A stretch of 57,781 nucleotides of DNA from assembly GCF_014596525.1 (NCBI RefSeq), contig NZ_MSJP01000023.1, positions 1 to 57,781 on the forward strand, in the 5' to 3' direction. This document shows positions 26,389 to 35,772 of this stretch, piece after piece (position 1 is the stretch's first letter; each line of letters opens with the position of its first letter). The notes beneath the pieces are model-generated. The model saw only the letters and a program-made list of their open reading frames with translations. It was not told where the DNA came from and did no database searches. The translations under genes and the position numbers were made by a program. Origin of the DNA: Streptomyces sp. CBMA291 (lineage in GTDB: Bacteria; Actinomycetota; Actinomycetes; Streptomycetales; Streptomycetaceae).

Positions 26389-28035
26389 ATGACTGACACG
26401 GACCTGATCCCCGCCCCCCTCTCCGCCGAAGCCCCGGCCGGCACCCGGCACGTCCCCTTCGACGAGCGGACCGTCCTCGACGCCGGACCCGGCACCGAGG
26501 ACACCGCCCGCTGGCTGCGCGCCACCCTCGGCCCCACCACCGGACTCTCCCTCTCCGACGGCACCGGACCCACCGCCGTACGCCTGCGGATCAGCGAGGA
26601 CGTGCACCGCACCCACGGCCCCGAGGGCTACCGGCTCACCACCGGCGGCCCCGACGCCACCGCCCTCGTCGAGGGCGGCGGCCCCGCCGGAGTCTTCTGG
26701 GGCGCCCAGACCCTCCGTCAGCTGCTCGGCCCCGACGCCTTCCGCGCCGCACCGATGCCCGGCCGGAACTGGACCCTGCCCGCCCTCTCCGTCGCCGACC
26801 GCCCCCGCTTCGGCTGGCGCGGCCTCATGCTCGACACCGCCCGGCACTTCACCCCCAAGGAAGGCGTCCTGCGCCTCCTCGACCTCCTCGCCGCCCACAA
26901 GCTCAACGTCTTCCACTTCCACCTCACCGACGACCAGGGCTGGCGCGTCGAGATCAAGCGCCACCCCCGGCTCACCGAGGTCGGCGCCTGGCGCCCCCGC
27001 ACCAAGTGGGGCCACCGCGCCTCGCCGCTCTGGACCGACACCCCCTACGGCGGCCACTACACCCAGGACGACATCCGCGAGATCGTCGCCTACGCCGCCG
27101 CCCGCCACATCACCGTCGTCCCCGAGATCGACCTCCCCGGCCACTCCCAGGCGGCCATCGCCGCCTACCCCGAACTCGGCAACAGCGACGTCGTCGACAC
27201 CGCCGCCCTCGGCGTCTGGGACACCTGGGGCGTCAACCCGAACGTCCTCGCTCCCACCGAAGCGGTACTCCGCTTCTACGAGGGCGTCTTCGAGGAGATC
27301 CTCGACCTCTTCCCCGCCGCCACCTCCCCCTTCGTGCACGTCGGCGGCGACGAGTGCCCCAAGGACCAGTGGAAGGCCTCCCCGACCGCCCAGGCGCGCA
27401 TCAAGGAACTGGGCGTGGGCGACGAGGACGGCCTCCAGTCCTGGTTCATCCGCCACTTCGACCGCTGGCTCGCCGACCGGGGCCGCCGTCTCATCGGCTG
27501 GGACGAGATCCTGGAAGGCGGCATCGCCGAGGGAGCGGCCGTCTCCTCCTGGCGCGGCTACGCGGGCGGGATCGCCGCCGCCGAAGCCGGCCACGACGTG
27601 GTCATGTGCCCCGAGCAGCACGTCTACCTGGACCACCGGCAGGCCCCCGGCGAGGAGGAGCCCGTCCCCCTCGGCTACGTCCGCACCCTGGAGGACGTCT
27701 ACCGCTTCGAGCCGGTTCCGCCCGGTATCGCCCCCGAGGCCGCCTCCCACATCCTGGGAACCCAGGCCAACGTCTGGAGCGAGGTCCTGGAGACCCGCTC
27801 CCGCTTCGACTACCAGGTCTTCCCCCGCCTCGCCGCCTTCGCCGAGGTCGCCTGGTCGGCCCTGCCCGCGTCCGAAGCCCGCGACTACCCCGATTTCGAA
27901 CGCCGCATGACCACCCACTACCGGCGCCTCGACGCCCTCGGCGTCGACTACCGGCCCCCGACCGGACCCCTGCCCCGGCAGCAGCGCCCCGGCATCATCG
28001 GCCGCCCCCTCGAAGGGACGCCCCCGAACGTGTGA
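26389..28035 (+). CDS. beta-N-acetylhexosaminidase, GH20
   Basis: A 548-residue glycoside hydrolase that removes terminal beta-GlcNAc or GalNAc by substrate-assisted catalysis. The catalytic pair Asp321-Glu322 lies in HVGGDECPKDQW. RGLMLDTARHF, FHLTDDQGWR and PEIDLPGHSQAA are the family's barrel motifs. A GH20b domain precedes the barrel. No signal peptide is seen, so it probably works inside the cell on imported chito-oligosaccharides. This fits its position as last gene of the ABC importer operon. Confidence 0.94.
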   Translation: MTDTDLIPAPLSAEAPAGTRHVPFDERTVLDAGPGTEDTARWLRATLGPTTGLSLSDGTGPTAVRLRISEDVHRTHGPEGYRLTTGGPDATALVEGGGPAGVFWGAQTLRQLLGPDAFRAAPMPGRNWTLPALSVADRPRFGWRGLMLDTARHFTPKEGVLRLLDLLAAHKLNVFHFHLTDDQGWRVEIKRHPRLTEVGAWRPRTKWGHRASPLWTDTPYGGHYTQDDIREIVAYAAARHITVVPEIDLPGHSQAAIAAYPELGNSDVVDTAALGVWDTWGVNPNVLAPTEAVLRFYEGVFEEILDLFPAATSPFVHVGGDECPKDQWKASPTAQARIKELGVGDEDGLQSWFIRHFDRWLADRGRRLIGWDEILEGGIAEGAAVSSWRGYAGGIAAAEAGHDVVMCPEQHVYLDHRQAPGEEEPVPLGYVRTLEDVYRFEPVPPGIAPEAASHILGTQANVWSEVLETRSRFDYQVFPRLAAFAEVAWSALPASEARDYPDFERRMTTHYRRLDALGVDYRPPTGPLPRQQRPGIIGRPLEGTPPNV

Positions 28036-28159
28036 GAGACCCGGCGGACCCCTTCACCCATGAGCGGCCGACCGGAAACCGCCGTCCCCCCCGGAACGTC
28101 CGGGACGGAGCGGTCCTTCGCGGACCCTCGCGCCGGACCGCCCCGAAGATGTGCCAGAG

Positions 28160-28190
28160 TTGCCACGTCCGGCATGTGAGCACGTACGGT
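28160..28190 (+). promoter_or_regulatory. promoter of the molybdenum hydroxylase operon
   Basis: TTGCCA (28160-28165) and TACGGT (28185-28190) with a 19-base spacer form a plausible vegetative promoter about 65 bases before the TTG start. The rest of the 28036-28258 gap shows nothing else. Confidence 0.45.
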
Positions 28191-28258
28191 ACGCCCACAC
28201 GCAGGCGCGACGGCCGGGCGCATTGGGGACCACCGGGACACCGGGAAGGGGCAGCGGG

Positions 28259-29134
28259 TTGACCACGCACGCACCACAGACGGCGCAGTCCGTGACGCTG
28301 CCCGCCTCGCTCGACGAGGCCGTGGCAGCGCTCACGGCCATGCCGGCCGCCGTCCCCGTCGCGGGCGGCACCGACCTCATGGCCGCCGTCAACAAGGGGC
28401 AGCTCCGCCCCGCAGGACTCGTCGGACTCAGCCGCATCACCGAGATCCGCGGCTGGCAGTACCAGGACGGCCACGCCCTCCTCGGCGCCGGACTCACCCA
28501 CGCCCGCATGGGCCGCCCCGACTTCGCCGCCCTCATCCCGGCCCTCGCCGCCGCCGCCCGCGCGGCCGGACCGCCCCAGATCCGCAACGCGGGCACCCTC
28601 GGCGGCAACGTCGTCACCGCCTCGCCCACCGGCGACTCGCTGCCCGTCCTCGCCGCCCTCGAAGCCGAACTCGTCGTCCTCGGACCGCTCGGCAGCCGCG
28701 AGATCCCCGTCTCCCACCTGCTCGCGGGCCGCGACCTGCTCGCCCCCGGCGAACTCGTCGGCTTCGTCCGCGTCCCACTGCTCCACGCCCCCCAGGTCTT
28801 CCTCAAGGCCACCGGCCGCACCGGCCCGGCCCGCGCCACCGCCTCCGTCGCCGTCGTCCTCGACCCGGCCCGGCGCGGAGTGCGCTGCGCGGTCGGCGCC
28901 GTCGCGCCGATGCCGCTGCGCCCGCTGGAGGCCGAGCGCTGGATCGCCTCGCTCGTGGACTGGGACAACGACCGGGGCCTCGCACCCGAGGCGCTCGCGG
29001 CGTTCGGCGAGTACGTCGCCGCCGCCTGCATCCCCGACCCGCCGGGCGACGAGGCGTTGCCCCCGGCCGTACTGCACCTGCGGCGCACGGTCGCCGCTCT
29101 CGCCCGACGGGCACTGGGGAGGGCACTGTCGTGA
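28259..29134 (+). CDS. FAD-binding subunit of a xanthine dehydrogenase-family enzyme
   Basis: Medium (M) subunit of a molybdenum hydroxylase, 291 residues. The FAD sites are VPVAGGTDLMAAVNKGQ near residue 35 and QIRNAGTLGGNVVTASPTGDSLP near 105. The last part matches the CO-dehydrogenase flavoprotein C-terminal domain. TTG 28259 follows gggaagggg and starts just before the conserved N-terminus. The stop overlaps the next GTG by four bases. It passes electrons from the Fe-S subunit to an acceptor. Confidence 0.9.
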   Translation: MTTHAPQTAQSVTLPASLDEAVAALTAMPAAVPVAGGTDLMAAVNKGQLRPAGLVGLSRITEIRGWQYQDGHALLGAGLTHARMGRPDFAALIPALAAAARAAGPPQIRNAGTLGGNVVTASPTGDSLPVLAALEAELVVLGPLGSREIPVSHLLAGRDLLAPGELVGFVRVPLLHAPQVFLKATGRTGPARATASVAVVLDPARRGVRCAVGAVAPMPLRPLEAERWIASLVDWDNDRGLAPEALAAFGEYVAAACIPDPPGDEALPPAVLHLRRTVAALARRALGRALS

Positions 29135-31239
29135 GCACCAACGAACAGCACGAGGACCAGGGCGGGGCCCCCCGCGGCTGGGAGCCGATCCCGCAGAGCG
29201 AGGGGTACGACGGCGACGCCACGGCGTTCGTCCAGCTGCCCCCCGACTTCATGCTGGACGGCGTCCCCCTGGAAGCCCCCGGCCACGGCTACGTACCGCC
29301 GATGATCACCCCGCTCCAGCCGCTGTCCCCGCAGCAGGACCCGACGGGCACCGGCTCCTGGTCGGTCCACATCCCGGCGCAGGCGGAAGCGACGCAGTAC
29401 TTCGACGGCACCTCCTACGGCGAGGGGGAGTACGTCGAGTACCCGGAGCAGCAGGTCTCCTACGGGCCGACGCCCGGTCAGGAGGACCAGCGGTCCACGG
29501 CCGAGTGGCACTACCCGGGGACGGCCGCGCCGGAGCCCGCGTCCTGGCCCGCCCCGGCCGCGCCGGAGCCCGGCCATGAGCCCCCCGGCGGCTTCACCGC
29601 CTCCGCCGTCCGCCCGTACGCCGAAGCCCCGGGCACCCTCCCGGGCGGCGCACAGGCGCCGTGGGCGGTACAGGAACAGGAACAGGCGTACGCGTACGGG
29701 CCCGAGCACGGGCAGGTCCCGGAGTACGGGCAGCCGCCGGTCATGGAGCACGGGCGGCGGCCGGTCGCGGAGGAGCGGCCGGAGGAGCACCACCCGGCCG
29801 CCGAACCGGACCCGGCCGCGACGGCTCCCGCGCCCGAGCGGACGACCGCCCCCGAAGCCCCGCGTCCAGCCGACCCCGCACCCGCTTCCGTCTCCGAACA
29901 GACACCCGATCAGGGGACGGGGTACGAGACCGAGTACGGGGCCGAGAGGGCACCCGAGTACGCGCCGGGGCTCCCGCCCGGCCAGGCCACCGGGTACGCA
30001 CCCGGGCAGGCGTCCGGATACGTGCCGGAGCAGGCCGCGGAGTACGGGGCCGGGCACGCGCCCGAGTACCCCGCCGGGCACGCGCCCGAGCAGGCTTCCG
30101 CGTATGTGCCGGAGACGCCCGAGCAGGCTTCCGCGTACGCGTCCGGCCACCCGTCGGAGCAGGCGTCCGAGCACGCACCCGACCACCCCGGCGAGCACCC
30201 GGCCGAGCCCGCGCCCGAAACCTCCTCCGTCCCCCTGCCGGGACCGGAGCGGGAGACCGGACAAGGAGCGACGGGAGGACCGGAACAAGGTCCGGCGGGA
30301 GGACGGGAACAAGGACCGGCGCGAGGACCCGGGCAGGGCGTCGAGCAGGACCCGGCGGAGCGGACGGCCGAGACCGACGAGGGCTCCCGCCCCGCCCCGG
30401 AGCCCGGCACGGACCCCGCGTCCGCCGCGCCCGCCGCGCCGGGGAACGACACCGGTCGGGAGACCGCGCCCGAGCCCGTACCCGTCGCCGTACCGGAGCA
30501 CGAGCAGGAACACGGGCAGCCGCACGGGCACGCCCCGGCGCCCGAGCATCCGCACGAGCCCGCACCGGTGTCCGAGGCCGCCCCGGTGTCCGAGCCCGCC
30601 CCGGTGTCCGAGGCCGAGCAGGTGTCCGAGGCCGAGCCCGCCCCGGCGCTCGTCCCCTTCTCGTCGACCGACAGCGACGAGCATCCTCACACCTCGTACA
30701 TCCTTCGGGTCAACGGCACCGACCGGCCCGTCACCGGCTCCTGGATCGGCGAGTCGCTGCTCTACGTGCTGCGCGAGCGGCTCGGGCTCGCGGGGGCCAA
30801 GGACGGCTGCTCGCAGGGCGAGTGCGGCGCGTGCAACGTGCAGGTCGACGGGCGTCTCGTCGCCTCCTGCCTGGTCCCCGCGGCGACCGCGGCGGGGAGC
30901 GAGGTACGGACGGTCGAGGGCCTCGCGGTCGACGGCGAGCCCTCCGACGTGCAGCGGGCGATGGCGAAGTGCGGCGCCGTCCAATGCGGCTTCTGCATCC
31001 CCGGGATGTGCATGACCGTGCACGACCTGCTCGAAGGCAACCACGCCCCCACCGACCTCGAAGCCCGTCAGGCCCTCGCGGGCAACCTGTGCCGCTGCTC
31101 CGGCTACCAGAGCGCGCTCACGGCCGTCCGCGAGGTCATCGCCGAACGCGAGGCGAGCGCCGCGGCCGCGCACGAGGCCGCCGACGACGGCCGTGTCCCG
31201 CACCAGATTCCCCACGCGCACGACGGAGGCATGGCGTGA
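29131..31239 (+). CDS. [2Fe-2S] subunit with giant disordered N-terminal extension
   Basis: A 702-residue protein. Only residues from about 520 on are the small Fe-S subunit of molybdenum hydroxylases: the ferredoxin-like cluster CSQGECGACNVQVDGRLVASC and the helical domain with CGFCIPGMCMTVHD and CRCSGYQS. Family members normally have about 160 residues. The first 515 are Pro/Glu/Ala/Gly rich with many GYAPGQ, EYAPG and PEQASAY-type repeats and look intrinsically disordered. The frame is open throughout and third-position G/C stays high, so the fusion is not an artefact of frame choice. GTG start and stop both overlap the neighbours by four bases. Confidence 0.85.
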   Translation: MSTNEQHEDQGGAPRGWEPIPQSEGYDGDATAFVQLPPDFMLDGVPLEAPGHGYVPPMITPLQPLSPQQDPTGTGSWSVHIPAQAEATQYFDGTSYGEGEYVEYPEQQVSYGPTPGQEDQRSTAEWHYPGTAAPEPASWPAPAAPEPGHEPPGGFTASAVRPYAEAPGTLPGGAQAPWAVQEQEQAYAYGPEHGQVPEYGQPPVMEHGRRPVAEERPEEHHPAAEPDPAATAPAPERTTAPEAPRPADPAPASVSEQTPDQGTGYETEYGAERAPEYAPGLPPGQATGYAPGQASGYVPEQAAEYGAGHAPEYPAGHAPEQASAYVPETPEQASAYASGHPSEQASEHAPDHPGEHPAEPAPETSSVPLPGPERETGQGATGGPEQGPAGGREQGPARGPGQGVEQDPAERTAETDEGSRPAPEPGTDPASAAPAAPGNDTGRETAPEPVPVAVPEHEQEHGQPHGHAPAPEHPHEPAPVSEAAPVSEPAPVSEAEQVSEAEPAPALVPFSSTDSDEHPHTSYILRVNGTDRPVTGSWIGESLLYVLRERLGLAGAKDGCSQGECGACNVQVDGRLVASCLVPAATAAGSEVRTVEGLAVDGEPSDVQRAMAKCGAVQCGFCIPGMCMTVHDLLEGNHAPTDLEARQALAGNLCRCSGYQSALTAVREVIAEREASAAAAHEAADDGRVPHQIPHAHDGGMA

Positions 31240-33557
31240 GCAGCGACGCGACCACCGCCATTCCCACGCTCCCCGACTTCTCGGGCACCCCGGACCGGGA
31301 ACCGCCCGAGTACGGCATCGGCACCTCGCTCGCGCAGGCCGAGGCCCGCTCGAAGGCCGAGGGCACCTATCCGTACGCCTCCGACCTGTGGGCCGAAGGG
31401 CTGCTCTGGGCCGCGATCCTGCGCTCCCCGCACCCGCACGCGCGCGTGCTCTCGGTCGACACATCCGCCGCCGCCGCGATGCCGGGCGTCCGGGCCGTGG
31501 TGACGGCCGCCGACGTGCCCGGCGTCGCCACCTACGGCCGACGGGTCGCCGACCGCCCGGTCTTCGCCTCCGACCTGGTCCGGCACCACGGCGAGGCGAT
31601 CGCCGCCGTGGCCGCCGACCACCCCGACACGGCCCGGCTCGCCGCCGCCGCGATCAGCGTCGAGTACGAGGTCCTCGACCCGGTGACCGACCCGGAGAAG
31701 GCCTTCGCCGCCGGACCGCTGCACCCCGACGGCAATCTGATCCGGCATATCCCGCTGAGCTTCGGCGACCCGGCGGCCACCGGCGAGGTCATCGTCGAGG
31801 GCCTCTACCGGATCGGACGCCAGGACCCGGCGCCCATCGGCGCGGAGGCCGGTCTCGCGGTGCCCCGGCCCGGCGGGGGCGTCGAGCTGTACACGGCCTC
31901 CACCGACCCGCACACCGACCGGGATCTGGCCGCCGCCTGCTTCGGGCTGCCGCCGGAGCAGGTCCGGCTGGTCGTGACCGGCGTCCCCGGCGCCACCGGC
32001 GACCGCGAGGACCCCGGCTTCCAGATCCCGCTGGGCCTGCTCGCCCTGCGCACCGGCTGCCCGGTGAAGCTCACCGCCACCCGCGAGGAGTCCTTCCTCG
32101 GCCACGCCCACCGCCACCCCACCCTGCTGCGCTACCGGCACCACGCGGACGCCGACGGGCGCCTGGTGAAGGTCGAGGCGCAGATCCTGCTGGACGCGGG
32201 CGCGTACGCGGACTCCTCGTCCGAGTCCCTCGCGGCGGCCGTCGCCTTCGCCTGCGGCCCGTACGCCGTCCCGCACGCCTTCGTCGAGGGCTGGGCGGTC
32301 CGTACGAACAACCCGCCGTCCGGCCATGTGCGGGGCGAGGGCGCGATGCAGGTCTGCGCGGCGTACGAGGCGCAGATGGACAAGCTGGCGCTCAAGCTGG
32401 GCCTGGACGCGGCGGAACTGCGCATGCGCAACGTCATGGCGACCGGCGACCTCCTGCCCACGGGCCAGACGGTGACCTGCCCGGCTCCCGTCGCCGAACT
32501 CCTCGAAGCGGTACAGGACTTCCCGCTGCCGCCGCTGCCCAAGGACACCCCCGAGGGCGACTGGCTGCTGCCCGGCGGCCCGGAGGGCGCGGGCGAACCC
32601 GGCGCGGTCCGGCGGGGCGTGGGGTACGCGCTCGGCATGGTGCACATGCTGGGCGCCGAGGGCACCGACGAGGTGTCGACGGCGACCGTGCGGGTCCAGG
32701 ACGGAGTGGCCACGGTCATCTGCGCGGCGGTGGACACCGGTTCGGGCTTCGCGACGCTCGCCCGGCAGATCGTGCAGGACACGCTCGGTATCGAGGAGGT
32801 CCACGTGGCCCCCGTCGACACCGACCAGCCACCGGCCGGTCCCTCGGCGCACGGACGCCACACCTGGGTGTCGGGCGGCGCGGTCGAACGGGCCGCGAAG
32901 ATGGTCCGCACCCAGCTGCTCCAGCCGCTGGCCCACCAGTTCGGCATGTCGACGGAGCTGCTCCAGATCAGCGACGGCAAGATCACCTCGTACGACGGGG
33001 TGCTCTCGACGACGGTCACCGAGGCGCTGAACGGCAAGGAACTCTGGGCCACCGCCCAGTGCCGGCCCCACCCGACCGAACCGCTCGACGGGGCGGGACA
33101 GGGCGACGCGTTCGTGGGCCTCGCGTTCTGCGCGATCCGCGCGGTGGTGGACGTGGACATCGAACTCGGCGCGGTACGGGTCGTGGAGATGGCCGTGGCG
33201 CAGGACGTCGGCCGGGTCCTCAACCCGGCCCAGTTGGCGGCCCGGATCGAGGCGGGCGTCACCCAGGGCGTCGGCGCGGCCCTCACGGAGAACCTGCGCA
33301 CGGCCCGGGGCCTGATCCGCCACCCGGACTTCACGGGCTACGCACTCCCGACATCCCTGGACGCCCCGGACATTCGCATCGTGAAACTCGTCGAGGAGAG
33401 GGACGTCGTCGCCCCCTTCGGCGCGAAGGCCGCGAGCGCGATCCCGGTCGTCACCTCACCCGCCGCCGTGGCCTCGGCAGTACGCGCGGCGACGGGCCGC
33501 CCGGTCAACCGCCTCCCGATCAGGCCCCAGGCGGCCGTCGCCGTCCCCACTTCGTAA
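31236..33557 (+). CDS. molybdopterin-binding subunit of a xanthine dehydrogenase-like enzyme, divergent active site
   Basis: Large subunit, 773 residues, with both aldehyde oxidase/xanthine dehydrogenase domains (GTYPYASDLWAEGLLWAAIL, SPHPHARV, RGEGAMQVCAAYEAQMDKLA). Key cofactor and catalytic motifs differ from the family. The usual GQG loop reads DTGSGF, and the C-terminal GAKGxGE stretch, whose Glu is the catalytic base, reads GAKAASAIP. So either it catalyses another reaction or is inactive. Part of a three-gene operon with four-base overlaps. Substrate unknown. Confidence 0.85.
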   Translation: MSSDATTAIPTLPDFSGTPDREPPEYGIGTSLAQAEARSKAEGTYPYASDLWAEGLLWAAILRSPHPHARVLSVDTSAAAAMPGVRAVVTAADVPGVATYGRRVADRPVFASDLVRHHGEAIAAVAADHPDTARLAAAAISVEYEVLDPVTDPEKAFAAGPLHPDGNLIRHIPLSFGDPAATGEVIVEGLYRIGRQDPAPIGAEAGLAVPRPGGGVELYTASTDPHTDRDLAAACFGLPPEQVRLVVTGVPGATGDREDPGFQIPLGLLALRTGCPVKLTATREESFLGHAHRHPTLLRYRHHADADGRLVKVEAQILLDAGAYADSSSESLAAAVAFACGPYAVPHAFVEGWAVRTNNPPSGHVRGEGAMQVCAAYEAQMDKLALKLGLDAAELRMRNVMATGDLLPTGQTVTCPAPVAELLEAVQDFPLPPLPKDTPEGDWLLPGGPEGAGEPGAVRRGVGYALGMVHMLGAEGTDEVSTATVRVQDGVATVICAAVDTGSGFATLARQIVQDTLGIEEVHVAPVDTDQPPAGPSAHGRHTWVSGGAVERAAKMVRTQLLQPLAHQFGMSTELLQISDGKITSYDGVLSTTVTEALNGKELWATAQCRPHPTEPLDGAGQGDAFVGLAFCAIRAVVDVDIELGAVRVVEMAVAQDVGRVLNPAQLAARIEAGVTQGVGAALTENLRTARGLIRHPDFTGYALPTSLDAPDIRIVKLVEERDVVAPFGAKAASAIPVVTSPAAVASAVRAATGRPVNRLPIRPQAAVAVPTS

Positions 33558-33614
33558 CCAGCCAGGGCCGGTTGCTTGTGCAACCGGGAGGTGCGGACTG
33601 TCGTCGTTCCTGAC

Positions 33615-33620
33615 TACAGT
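33615..33620 (+). promoter_or_regulatory. -10 hexamer TACAGT before the type VII-like locus
   Basis: TACAGT suits a -10 box. No clear -35 is seen. It would place the start near 33627, about 78 bases before the first gene. Confidence 0.35.
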
Positions 33621-33641
33621 GAACTCGCAGACCCGACGGGC

Positions 33642-33660
33642 GTGTCCTGATATCGGACAC
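33642..33660 (+). promoter_or_regulatory. palindrome GTGTCC-N7-GGACAC in the leader of the type VII-like locus
   Basis: A perfect 6-bp inverted repeat around tgatatc, extended by flanking G/C pairs, lies just after the predicted start site. It may be a repressor operator. Confidence 0.4.
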
Positions 33661-33704
33661 CCCGTCACAGCGGTTCATGGCGGTTCACGGGGGAGGAACG
33701 CGGG

Positions 33705-34157
33705 ATGAGGCCCGAACTGGGTGGTATGAGCACGGAGGCCGTGCGTTACAACTCGGAGTCCATGACCGAGTTCAAGACGAGCATCGACGGCCTCATCGAG
33801 ATGCTCACCTCCTCCGAGGCCGACAAGGGCAAGATGAAGGCCGACCCGGTGGTGCGCGCCCAGTTCGGCGGCGGTGGCGCCGCCTGGTCCGAGGCGACCG
33901 GCGTGTACGACGCGTACCACCATGTGCTGAGTCAACTGACGGATCTGTCAGGTCTGTTGCAGGACTGTCTGGAAGGCCTCGGCATCGCGGTCGTCGCGTC
34001 CAAGGACGGCTTCGAGCAGCTGGACGAGGACACCAGGCGCAAGATGCTCGCGATCCACCAGCGGACCGAGGTAGCCAAGCGACAGGCGGACGAGGCGGCC
34101 GGCCGCGCGCCCGTGAGCAAGGGCAGCGTGACGAGCGAGGGCGACACCCTCACGTAG
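33705..34157 (+). CDS. WXG100/ESX-like small helical protein
   Basis: A 150-residue protein without signal peptide. Two long helices are separated by the glycine-rich turn QFGGGGAAWSEA, which resembles the helix-turn-helix of WXG100 (ESAT-6-like) proteins. The C-terminal 45 residues are charged. It begins the type VII-like gene set and is followed 54 bases later by a PPE-like gene with which it could pair. ATG 33705 has gggggagg upstream, and ATG 33726 is an alternative. No classical YxxxD export signal was seen. Confidence 0.65.
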   Translation: MRPELGGMSTEAVRYNSESMTEFKTSIDGLIEMLTSSEADKGKMKADPVVRAQFGGGGAAWSEATGVYDAYHHVLSQLTDLSGLLQDCLEGLGIAVVASKDGFEQLDEDTRRKMLAIHQRTEVAKRQADEAAGRAPVSKGSVTSEGDTLT

Positions 34158-34210
34158 CGGTCGGTGACGGGATCACGCGGAATCAGAGGGACACGGGGAA
34201 GAGGCGAGGA

Positions 34211-35749
34211 ATGAGCGCTGAATCGGGTGGCGGGGGCGGGGGCACCGACTTCCGTTCGATGACCCACCAGCAGATGCTGGAGTGGCTGGACGAGGCCAGC
34301 ACGTTCTCCGTGGGGAACGCGGCGGAGCGGCTGAGGGCGGCGTCCGCGGAGATGCACCGCATCGCCACCCAGCTCAAGAACCGGACCGGCCGGGTGGACT
34401 GGAAGGGCGAGGCGGAGAAGTCGTTCACCGATTGGGCCGAGAGCGTCGTCAGCGCGACCCACTCGCTGGGCGAGTACAGCACCGACGCGGCCAAGTGGAT
34501 GGACCACGCAGCCCACGGCATCGCCACCGCGCAGAGCGCCACCCCCCGCTACACCTCGCACGCCTCGGCCAAGGCGAACCTCGAAGCGGCGATGAAGTAC
34601 CGCAACGACCCCGATTCCGCGACCGTCGCCCGCAACGCGAAGAACGCGATGGCCGCGAGCGAGGACCTCAAGGCGATCGAGGCCAAGGAGAAGGAGAACA
34701 AGGAGGCCGCAGCCGCCGAGATGAAGCGGCTCTCCGAGGCGTACACCTGGGCGACCCAGAACATGAAGGGCCTCGCGGCACCATCGTTCCCGCCGCCACC
34801 GGGGGACTTCGTACCGGCGGACTTGGGCAGCCGCCGCGAGTACGGCCAGCCCGAGGGCTACACGTCGCAGGGTGAGCGGAGCCGGGGGACGACAGGGACC
34901 ACCACGGGTACGTACACGGTCGCGCAGCACCAGCCGGACGGGAACCGCACCACCTCCGACCCCCTCGCCGTCCCGCCGTCGCACGACACGACCGGCCCGA
35001 CCCCGGTGATCAGGCCCGAGGTCCGGCCCGACGTGCCCGTGGACCTGGGCATCGACAGCGTGGGGACCCTGCCGAACCCGACCACCACCGGACCCGGCCC
35101 CGCGCAGCCCGGCCAGCCTCCGCTCACCAAGCCGGACGGCGGCGCGCCTCCGCTGATCACCACCGGAGTGCCCCCGTTCACCGGGAAGGGCGGCCCGGGA
35201 CCGGCGGGCCCGCCCGCGCCGGTCACCGGCGGCGGACCCCGGGGCCCGGTCACGGGCGGCGGTCCGCGCGGACTCGGCCCGCTCGGCGGCATCCCCCGCG
35301 AAGGCGTCCACGGGGTCCCCCGCGAGGGCATCAGCGGCGGCCGTCCCGTCCCCCAGGGCAACGGCCGTCCCGGCACCGGCATCCCGCGCGGCACCGTCAT
35401 CGGCACCGAACCCGGCGCACGCGGCGGCGCGGGCATGGGCCGCAGCCCCATGGGCGGCCACGGCATGGGCGGCCCGATGGGCGGCGCGGGCTCCGGCCAG
35501 AGCGGCATCAGCGGCGGACGCAGGCTCGCGGGCGAGACCGGCGGGGTCGTCGGCGGCCGGGCGCAGCGCGCCGGGGCGGCCGGTGGCGCCGGGCGTCCCT
35601 TCACGCCGGGCGGCTCCGGTCTGGTGCGCGGAGGCCAGGCCAAGCCGGGCGAGCGCGAGGAGCAGAGCGGAGAGCGTCCCGACTATCTGGTCGAGGACGA
35701 GGAGACCTGGCAGCAGGGCCGCCGTGTGGCGCCGCCCGTCATCGACTGA
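34211..35749 (+). CDS. PPE/WXG-like protein with Gly/Pro-rich tail
   Basis: A 512-residue protein. Residues 15-200 are helical with a WXG element (VDWKGEAEKSF) and flanking helices (NAAERLRAASAEMHRIATQL), as in PPE-type type VII secretion substrates. From about residue 205 the chain is Pro/Gly/Thr rich, with repeats such as GGGPRGPVTGGGPRG and GGIPREGVHGVPREG. The C-terminal EDEETWQQGRRVAPPVID is distinct and may be a binding motif. A mycosin gene follows 23 bases later. Function unknown; export by a type VII system is inferred. Confidence 0.75.
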   Translation: MSAESGGGGGGTDFRSMTHQQMLEWLDEASTFSVGNAAERLRAASAEMHRIATQLKNRTGRVDWKGEAEKSFTDWAESVVSATHSLGEYSTDAAKWMDHAAHGIATAQSATPRYTSHASAKANLEAAMKYRNDPDSATVARNAKNAMAASEDLKAIEAKEKENKEAAAAEMKRLSEAYTWATQNMKGLAAPSFPPPPGDFVPADLGSRREYGQPEGYTSQGERSRGTTGTTTGTYTVAQHQPDGNRTTSDPLAVPPSHDTTGPTPVIRPEVRPDVPVDLGIDSVGTLPNPTTTGPGPAQPGQPPLTKPDGGAPPLITTGVPPFTGKGGPGPAGPPAPVTGGGPRGPVTGGGPRGLGPLGGIPREGVHGVPREGISGGRPVPQGNGRPGTGIPRGTVIGTEPGARGGAGMGRSPMGGHGMGGPMGGAGSGQSGISGGRRLAGETGGVVGGRAQRAGAAGGAGRPFTPGGSGLVRGGQAKPGEREEQSGERPDYLVEDEETWQQGRRVAPPVID

Positions 35750-35772
35750 TCAGCGCGAGGAAGCGGAAGCAG

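Noticed and set aside
29661..31235. Long frame overlapping the Fe-S subunit extension, joined to the Mo subunit frame
   Set aside because: It is Arg-rich shadow text. The Mo subunit starts at GTG 31236 with a four-base overlap, and the extension frame has better third-position G/C.
31104..33323. Minus-strand frame of 739 codons opposite the Mo subunit
   Set aside because: Antisense shadow without motifs; the plus strand matches the family over its full length.
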